Shown: positions 1 to 5,446 of the stretch, in pieces | Layout: each line of letters begins with the position of its first letter | How positions within the stretch are numbered: the first letter of the stretch is position 1 | Source: an uncultured Verrucomicrobiota bacterium | GTDB lineage: Bacteria > Verrucomicrobiota > Verrucomicrobiia > Limisphaerales > UBA9464 | DNA: 16,653 nucleotides | Assembly (NCBI GenBank): GCA_903925515.1 | Contig: CAIYFP010000311.1 | Span: 1-16,653 of the forward strand | Direction: 5' to 3' | Translations under genes and position numbers: made by a program | Notes under the pieces: model-generated | What the model was told of the DNA's origin: nothing | Databases searched by the model: none | The model's input: only the letters and a program-made list of their open reading frames with translations

Positions 1-74
1 AGTGACGAGCAGACCCGCAGAGGTCTGTGAGGAGCGAGCCACGACGTGGGACGCGAAAAGAGCCGCGGCCCTTC

Positions 75-179
75 GGGTTGCTCCAAGAATGCCCCGGGGC
101 TTCGTGGTTCGTCCGTCCCAGACCGCGGCGGGTAGGCTCCGTCCTCACGCCTTGCCCCGGGGCATTCTTGGAGCAACCC
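75..179. repeat. Perfect 26-bp inverted repeat with 53-bp spacer
   Basis: The arms at 75-100 and 154-179 are exact reverse complements over 26 bases. Each contains the self-complementary core GCCCCGGGGC next to AAGAAT/ATTCTT. As RNA or single-stranded DNA this could form a 26-bp stem with a 53-base loop. No T-run follows the right arm, so it is not a standard intrinsic terminator. The flank left of the first arm (about 26-52) and the minus strand of the spacer share a diverged motif of the form GTGAGGA(GC or CG)GAGCC followed later by TGGGACG, as if two related repeat units were placed head to head. No transposase is nearby. It may be an interspersed palindromic (REP- or MITE-like) element, but no second genomic copy is visible in the window. 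Confidence 0.75.
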
Positions 180-717
180 AACACCAGCGATTTGTGAGAC
201 ACGACACTAGCCGGCACGAGACAATCGGAGGGGAATTGGTTGCACCGCCCCGCCAACTGAACCGGCTCGGCGATCCGGCCGGTCACCCCGGGTCGGCCGT
301 GGAGCATGGAATGCGCCATCGCGACGTCGCGAGACGGGGCGAAGACCGTCGCGGGGTGCAGGAATAGTGATGGGCCGGCGTGCGGGTCGCGCTGGGTGTC
401 TCGTGTGGGTGGGTGCCCGGGCCAGACCGGGAGGGCGAGCGCGCCACGGGCAGTTGGGCATGGGAACCGGGGCGGCATGAGACCCAAACCATCGGTCGCG
501 CCCGCAGCCCCCGGGGCGCTGGCCCGACGCCGTCGCAGCTCGCGCATTCCTTGACGGTCCACGCCCGCCCAGCAAGCCACGCTCCCACTCGTGCCGCGAG
601 CGGCGTTGCCCGGCACCCCCTGGATCGGCGAGGCCAGCTCATGATGCGCCGGTGCGTGGCTCCCGGCGTCCCTTCGATCCCGATGAAACTGTGTGGTGCC
701 GAGTGGCATTTTGAGGT

Positions 718-746
718 TTGACAGCCTTGAGGGAAGTTCATAGAAC
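718..746 (+). promoter_or_regulatory. Putative sigma70-type promoter for the beta-barrel gene
   Basis: A consensus -35 box TTGACA (718-723) is followed after exactly 17 bases by TAGAAC (741-746), which matches four of six positions of TATAAT. Transcription would start near 753 and give a leader of about 50 bases before the ATG at 805. That leader contains the small hairpin at 772-785. The call rests on the sequence match and its placement only. Confidence 0.55.
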
Positions 747-804
747 GGCCCGACGCTCGCGGCACACTCTTCCAAGATGCCTTGGGCAAAACTGTAAATA
801 GCGT

Positions 805-2040
805 ATGAACAAGACCTTAAAAGCCGTGACCCTTGTGACCGCCGGGGTCGCTTTCACCCTTTCGCCCGCGCTTGCCATCGAGGGGGGTGGCAAGGGTTAC
901 AACCTCACCGCCGGACTCCGCGGTTTCTACGACGACAATATCTTCACGGGCAACAACAAGATCGATTTGGACGGCGACGGCACGGCTGACCGTCGCAAGT
1001 TCGACAGCTTCGGCTTGGAGGTGACCCCGGGAGTCCGGTTCAACGTGCCGCTGGAGCAGACCACCTTGGTCGCCGGATACACCTACGGCCTGCGCTACTT
1101 TGCAGATCGGCCGGGTCGCAGCTACGACCAGTTTCACTTGGCGGACGTCCAGGTGGACCACCGCTTCAACGAGCGCTACAGGGTTACCTTGGCGGACCGG
1201 TTTGCGGATGCACAGGAGCCGGCGCAAATGCTGGGGTCGCCGGGTGCGCCGGCGAGCCAGCTGCTTCGCGCGGAGGGCAACAACCTCAGCAACATTGCGT
1301 CGATCGACTTCAACGCTTCGCTGACGGAGCTTTGGTCCGCTGTCCTGGGCTATCGCAATTCCTACTTCAACTACAATGCGGACCAGTTCCAGGGCTTGAA
1401 CCGCATTGAAAACATGCCCTCTCTCGGGCTCCGGTATCAGTGGACGCCCACCACGGTCGTTTCCGGGAACTACCAGTTTGGCGATTTCAACTACTCGGAT
1501 GTGAACTCGCGTGACGGGCGGGCGCATTATGGTTTCCTTGGCATTGACCAGTCCTTCACGGCCCGGTTGGTGGGGTCCGTTCGGATTGGCGGGCAGATGA
1601 TGGACTGGTCCAACGTCAGCGGTGCGGGTCGTGGGAGTGCATCCAACCCGTATGTGGATGCCAGCTTGACCTACACCTATAGCGATTCCAGCACCGCACA
1701 GCTGGGAATCCGGCACGGCCGTAACGCCACGGACGTCCTGACGGCCTTGGACCAGCAATCCACGATGCTGTATGGCTCGGTGAATCACCAGATCACGGGC
1801 GCGTTGCGTGGCACGTTGTCCGGGCAATTTCAGAATGCCGAGTTCGTCGGCATTTCCAAGGGCGACCCGGTTGACGGGTTGTCCGAGACCTTGGCCTCGG
1901 TCGGGCTCACGCTGAACTACCGTATCAACGCGTTCCTGTCCGCCGAGACCTCCTACTTCTTTGACCGGTTGTCCTCGGACATTGTTTTGCGCGACTTCAC
2001 CCGCAACCGCGTGTTCCTTGGGTTCCGGGCCGTTTACTGA
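805..2040 (+). CDS. Outer-membrane beta-barrel protein of an exopolysaccharide locus
   Basis: The 411-residue product starts with a clear signal peptide (residues 1-24, Lys near the N-terminus, hydrophobic stretch, cleavage after ALA). The mature part consists of alternating amphipathic strands rich in Tyr, Asn and Gly, and it ends in an aromatic residue (FRAVY), the usual C-terminal signature of outer-membrane barrels. The opening GLRGFYDDNIF resembles the start of BBP2-type putative porins, which often accompany polysaccharide export genes. Residues 54-62 (DLDGDGTAD) look like a calcium-binding loop in an early loop of the barrel. The ATG at 805 is supported by the signal peptide; no Shine-Dalgarno is visible. 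The tyrosine kinase gene follows, separated by a strong terminator. A role as outer-membrane channel or secretion partner for the polysaccharide is inferred from context; the exact function is unknown. Confidence 0.8.
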   Translation: MNKTLKAVTLVTAGVAFTLSPALAIEGGGKGYNLTAGLRGFYDDNIFTGNNKIDLDGDGTADRRKFDSFGLEVTPGVRFNVPLEQTTLVAGYTYGLRYFADRPGRSYDQFHLADVQVDHRFNERYRVTLADRFADAQEPAQMLGSPGAPASQLLRAEGNNLSNIASIDFNASLTELWSAVLGYRNSYFNYNADQFQGLNRIENMPSLGLRYQWTPTTVVSGNYQFGDFNYSDVNSRDGRAHYGFLGIDQSFTARLVGSVRIGGQMMDWSNVSGAGRGSASNPYVDASLTYTYSDSSTAQLGIRHGRNATDVLTALDQQSTMLYGSVNHQITGALRGTLSGQFQNAEFVGISKGDPVDGLSETLASVGLTLNYRINAFLSAETSYFFDRLSSDIVLRDFTRNRVFLGFRAVY

Positions 2041-2073
2041 AAGGCCCGTTTCTTCGCCTGCCTTGTGTCTCAT

Positions 2074-2108
2074 GGGGGGCTGGAAGCAATTCCGCCCCCC
2101 TTTTTTTT
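2074..2108 (+). terminator. Intrinsic terminator between barrel gene and kinase gene
   Basis: GGGGGGC (2074-2080) pairs perfectly with GCCCCCC (2094-2100). An inner GGAA/TTCC pairing (2082-2085 with 2090-2093) extends the stem past a one-base bulge and leaves a GCAA tetraloop. Eight T residues (2101-2108) follow directly. This is a textbook Rho-independent structure. It ends five bases before the ATG of the next gene, so it could also act as an attenuator or affect translation start of the kinase. Confidence 0.9.
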
Positions 2109-2113
2109 AACGG

Positions 2114-4297
2114 ATGGACTCCTCTAAAACTGCCGCCTTTGGCGGAGCGACCCAGGCCGAGTCGCGCCAGCACTTCTTGGATTACTGGCGGATCATCCGG
2201 CTCAGGAAGGCGATTATCCTCACGGTTTTCTTCCTGGTGGTGGCGACGGTGTCCGTCGTGACCAACTTCCTGCCGTCGCTGTACATGAGCACGGTGGGCA
2301 TGAAGGTGGAGAAGGACACGCCGGACGTGGCTCCATTCACGGCGTTCGGGCTGCCGCAGGCACAGTTCGACCCGTATTTCTTCAACACCGAGTTCGAGGT
2401 GTTGAAATCGCATCGTGTCCTTGATGCCGTGATCGTTAGGAAGGCATTGGACAAGGTTTATGCCAAGCGGCTCAAGCTGCCCGAGGTGACCGTCCAGCAG
2501 GCCTACGAGATCCTGTATCGCAACATCGAGCTCAAGCAGCGCCGCAATGCAGCAATCATTGAGATCATCGCCTACGACCAGGACAAGGAGCTTGCCCGGG
2601 ACATCGCGGATGCAATTGCGGACGTGTACAAGAGCGCGCGATCGGAAAAGCGGACGACACGATTCGAAAGCGGGCTCACGACGCTGTCCAACAAGCTTGC
2701 CGACCTTGAGTACCAAGTGAAGGTGGCTCAGACCAACGTGGACGAGCTGCGGGCAAGCGGCAAAGTCTCGGACCTCGGCCCCGAGAGCCCCCAGTACATC
2801 ACGTTGTTCGCCCAGACGATTTCCCGGCTTGAGGCATCCCGGACGCAGTTGAGGAGCGAGGTGGCCGCGTTGGAACAGACGGTTGAGAAGGTCCGGGGGA
2901 AGAAGGGCGACGAGCTGAGGCATTTCCTTGCGGCATCCAACCCGACGCAGGAGCTGACGGCGCTGCTTGGGAACCTGAACCAAGCAAAGCAACGCAAGGT
3001 TTCCCTGCTGACGAGCCTGGGCGACAAGCATCCGGACGTGGTGCGGGTGGAGAGCCTGCTGTCCGAGATCAACGACCAGATCGAGAAGGAGGTGGCGGGC
3101 ATCCGGGCCTCGATGGAGGCACGGCTGGATGCGAGCAAGCGTGCCGTCGGGGACTTGCAGAAGCAAATCGAGGAGGCGACCGAGAGGAGCGCGAAGGAGT
3201 TGGCGGCTTCGGCGCCCTATAGCCGGGCCAAGAGGGACTTGGAAACGTTGCAGCGGCAAAAAGAAGCCATGCAAATGGAGTTGAACCAGCAGGTGGTCAA
3301 CAGCCAGCTGGTGCGCGACGCGTCGGTGGACATCATCGACCGTGCGCTTCCCGGCATGCGGCCGGTCCGCCCCAACAAGCCCTTGTTCATCGCCTTCGGC
3401 GCGGTTGCGGGCCTGATGCTTGGGTTCTTGCTGGCGTTCTTCATCGAGTACCTCGACACCAGCGTGAAGACGATCGACGACGTGGAGCAGGCCTTGGGTG
3501 CGCCGGTGCTGGGTGTGATTCCGCAGAACGTGGGCCCGCTGATCAAGGAGGGCTTGGACAGCGCCCATGCGGAGGCCTATCGCGTGCTGCGAACCAACAT
3601 CCTTTTCTCCCGCAAGGACCCGGACCAGAGGACACTCACCGTCGTGTCGGGTGGTGCAGGCGAGGGCAAGTCCACCACCATCTTCAACCTTGCCACGGTG
3701 TTCGCGCAGCAAGGCAGCAGGGTATTGGTCGTGGACTCGGATCTAAGGCGCCCCAGTCTTCACAAGATTGTTGGAGTATCCAACGTCACGGGCCTCACCA
3801 GCTACTTGTTGAGGCAGAAGTCCTTGGACGAGGTGGTGCAAACCACGGTCCTTGAGAACCTGCATTTTCTCCCGTCCGGCAAGCTTCCGAGCAGCTCGGT
3901 GGGAATCCTCAGCTCGGGCCAGATGAAGGAATTCATCGAGGAGGCACGTCGCAGGTATGACTATGTCTTCTTTGATTCCCCGCCCATCATGGGCGTTTCC
4001 GATGCCTCCATCCTTGCCGCGGAGATGGACATGGCGGTCTTGGTGGTGCAGTACCGCAAGTATCCCCAGCAGATGACGGTCCGGGCGAAGCAAATGGTGG
4101 AGAAGATCGGGGGTCCTAACTGCCTGCTTGGTGTTGTGCTTAACAACATCAACATTTCCCAGGACAGCTATTACTACTACTACAGCGGCTACTACTACGA
4201 CTACTACAACAAGGGCAGCGAGACGGGCGGCGGCGATTCGGCTACCACCGGCGCGGCCGACGCGGGTGGTGGATCGGATATAAAGCCCCGGTATTGA
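2114..4297 (+). CDS. Wzc/CpsD-type polysaccharide co-polymerase and tyrosine autokinase
   Basis: This 727-residue inner-membrane protein is expected to control chain length and export of a surface polysaccharide through cycles of tyrosine autophosphorylation. The N-terminal Wzz domain follows a first membrane helix (about 33-51). A long periplasmic coiled-coil region spans about 180-400, and a second membrane helix lies at about 423-445 after a Pro-rich RPVRPNKP stretch. The cytoplasmic BY-kinase domain has Walker A GGAGEGKST (513-521, Lys519), Walker A' VLVVDSDLRRP (537-547) and Walker B YVFFDSPP (618-624 region, Asp621). The tail carries ten tyrosines in thirteen residues (686-698), the usual autophosphorylation cluster, and the last residue is Tyr as well. 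Domain fusion on one chain resembles proteobacterial Wzc rather than split CpsC/CpsD. The start at 2114 places the first helix correctly, but no ribosome-binding site is visible and a terminator lies directly upstream. The Wza-like gene follows after 15 bases. Confidence 0.93.
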   Translation: MDSSKTAAFGGATQAESRQHFLDYWRIIRLRKAIILTVFFLVVATVSVVTNFLPSLYMSTVGMKVEKDTPDVAPFTAFGLPQAQFDPYFFNTEFEVLKSHRVLDAVIVRKALDKVYAKRLKLPEVTVQQAYEILYRNIELKQRRNAAIIEIIAYDQDKELARDIADAIADVYKSARSEKRTTRFESGLTTLSNKLADLEYQVKVAQTNVDELRASGKVSDLGPESPQYITLFAQTISRLEASRTQLRSEVAALEQTVEKVRGKKGDELRHFLAASNPTQELTALLGNLNQAKQRKVSLLTSLGDKHPDVVRVESLLSEINDQIEKEVAGIRASMEARLDASKRAVGDLQKQIEEATERSAKELAASAPYSRAKRDLETLQRQKEAMQMELNQQVVNSQLVRDASVDIIDRALPGMRPVRPNKPLFIAFGAVAGLMLGFLLAFFIEYLDTSVKTIDDVEQALGAPVLGVIPQNVGPLIKEGLDSAHAEAYRVLRTNILFSRKDPDQRTLTVVSGGAGEGKSTTIFNLATVFAQQGSRVLVVDSDLRRPSLHKIVGVSNVTGLTSYLLRQKSLDEVVQTTVLENLHFLPSGKLPSSSVGILSSGQMKEFIEEARRRYDYVFFDSPPIMGVSDASILAAEMDMAVLVVQYRKYPQQMTVRAKQMVEKIGGPNCLLGVVLNNINISQDSYYYYYSGYYYDYYNKGSETGGGDSATTGAADAGGGSDIKPRY

Positions 4298-4312
4298 CCC
4301 GTCATCCCTATC

Positions 4313-4939
4313 ATGAGCATGCCTTTTTTTAGCATGATGCGTCTGCGAATGGTTCGGGGCCTCGTCCTTTTGGTTTCGGTGCTGGCCGCTGCATCCGTCC
4401 TTGGGGCGGACGAAGCCAAGAAGAAGTCCCAGGTCGGGGCAAGCCCATCGAGTGACATCCTGAACGTGGGCGACAAGGTCCGCGTGATCTTTGGCGACAT
4501 CACGGATCCTCCCGTGCCCTTGGACACGCAGATCCCCGAGAGCGGGATGGTCACATTGCACCTTGGCCACAAGTTCAACTTCAAGGGCCAGCGCCGCGAC
4601 CAACTGGAGCAAGGCATCCGGGACTACTACATCACCAACGGGTTGTACCGCATCATTACGGTATCCATCGAGGTTCCCCCGCGCCCCATCACCGTGGGCG
4701 GGGAGGTTCGATCCCCGAACACCTACCCTCATCCAGGAAAGCTTACGATCCTAAAGGCCATCGACCTCGCCGGTGGGTTCACGGAGTTCGCCGACAGGCG
4801 CAAGGTTCGGATCATCCGGTCCGCTCAGATTACCACCGTGAATTGCAAGAAGGCGCTCGATGCACCCGCGGAGCACGACGTGGAGATTTTCCCGGGTGAC
4901 AAGATTCAGGTGGACAAGCGTGGCCTCCTTCCGTTCTAG
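4313..4939 (+). CDS. Wza-like polysaccharide biosynthesis/export protein
   Basis: The 208-residue product has a hydrophobic export signal (about 14-32) with no lipobox cysteine, so unlike E. coli Wza it is not obviously a lipoprotein. Residues 47-120 fit the Poly_export domain (DILNVGDKVRV, then IPESGMVTLHLGHKFNFKGQ). Residues 124-172 fit an SLBB domain (ITVGGEVRSPNTYPHPG, then TILKAIDLAGGF), followed by the family-typical IFPGDKIQVDK. It is much shorter than Wza (about 380 residues) and has only one SLBB repeat, as in many short export proteins outside Proteobacteria. It probably works with the upstream autokinase in moving the polysaccharide across the envelope. The start is uncertain: ATG codons at 4313, 4319, 4334, 4337 and 4349 are all in frame, and 4337 also gives a normal signal peptide. 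None has a Shine-Dalgarno sequence. Confidence 0.88.
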   Translation: MSMPFFSMMRLRMVRGLVLLVSVLAAASVLGADEAKKKSQVGASPSSDILNVGDKVRVIFGDITDPPVPLDTQIPESGMVTLHLGHKFNFKGQRRDQLEQGIRDYYITNGLYRIITVSIEVPPRPITVGGEVRSPNTYPHPGKLTILKAIDLAGGFTEFADRRKVRIIRSAQITTVNCKKALDAPAEHDVEIFPGDKIQVDKRGLLPF

Positions 4940-4972
4940 AAGCCTGCGGGTCACCGAAAGCCATCACGGCCC

Positions 4973-5350
4973 ATGGTGGAGTTCGTCATCGAGTCGGGCC
5001 CGGACAACGGCAAGGTCCTGACATGTCCTCGCTTGCCCTGCACCGTGGGGCGTTCGCGCACGGTGGATGTTCGGTTGGAGGGTCCTGGCATCTGGGAGCG
5101 CCATGCGGAGGTCACAACGGAGGACGGAAGATGTTTTCTCCGGGTTGTCGGACAGGCCACGGCTTGCCGTGACGGTGTCGCATGCCTTGGCTGGGGCCTT
5201 CGCAACGGGGAGAGCTTCATGCTAGGGGGCGTCCGACTACGCTTTGCCATTTCGGCGGCTCCCCATGGGTCGCTGCGGCCCTTGGAGTGGGCGGCATGGA
5301 CTGCGGTGGGATGGGTGGTGGTCGTGGAGGCATGGCTGGCATTGGGATGA
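4973..5350 (+). CDS. Small membrane-anchored FHA-like protein
   Basis: Residues 5-92 of this 125-residue protein resemble a forkhead-associated domain: the GRS motif (26-28) followed by a beta-rich stretch, then a conserved His (44) in WERHAEV, then a strand pattern ending in LGGVRLRF. FHA domains normally bind phosphothreonine peptides. Here the positions usually held by the binding Ser/Arg before the His are Trp and Glu, and the NG(T) loop is absent, so phosphopeptide binding may be lost. Residues 105-124 form one hydrophobic helix, so the domain would sit in the cytoplasm or periplasm as a tail-anchored unit. The gene starts 33 bases after the Wza-like gene on the same strand and is probably co-transcribed with it. 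A structural or regulatory part in polysaccharide export is a guess from position. Confidence 0.72.
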   Translation: MVEFVIESGPDNGKVLTCPRLPCTVGRSRTVDVRLEGPGIWERHAEVTTEDGRCFLRVVGQATACRDGVACLGWGLRNGESFMLGGVRLRFAISAAPHGSLRPLEWAAWTAVGWVVVVEAWLALG

Positions 5351-5446
5351 GCGCGCCGCAAGGGGGCCGCCATGCTTGGTGATCAGGCTTGGGTCGGGTT
5401 CTATCGACAAGCGCCCTCGAATCGGTGCACGGTGTCGAGCAATACC

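Larger units (their letters stand above)
1..804. other. Gene-poor region upstream of the exopolysaccharide block
   Basis: I see no convincing gene here. Open frames exist on both strands, but they overlap one another, are rich in Arg, Pro and Gly as random GC-rich frames are, and none shows a recognisable domain or a signal peptide. The stretch contains a long inverted repeat at 75-179, a perfect 14-base palindrome at 319-332 (TCGCGACGTCGCGA), and a sigma70-like promoter at 718-746. A small hairpin (CCAAG, loop ATGC, CTTGG; 772-785) lies in the predicted leader of the next gene. The region could be a long regulatory leader, eroded coding sequence, or both; the sequence alone does not decide. 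Confidence 0.6.

Noticed and set aside
75..179. Inverted repeat as ends of an insertion sequence
   Set aside because: Only 53 bases lie between the arms, no transposase is present, and no flanking target duplication was recognised.
817..3712. Long minus-strand open frames (418 and 571 codons) opposite the barrel and kinase genes
   Set aside because: They lie opposite well-supported genes, have Arg/His/Leu/Val-rich composition expected from antisense GC-rich codons, and show no domain or start signal.
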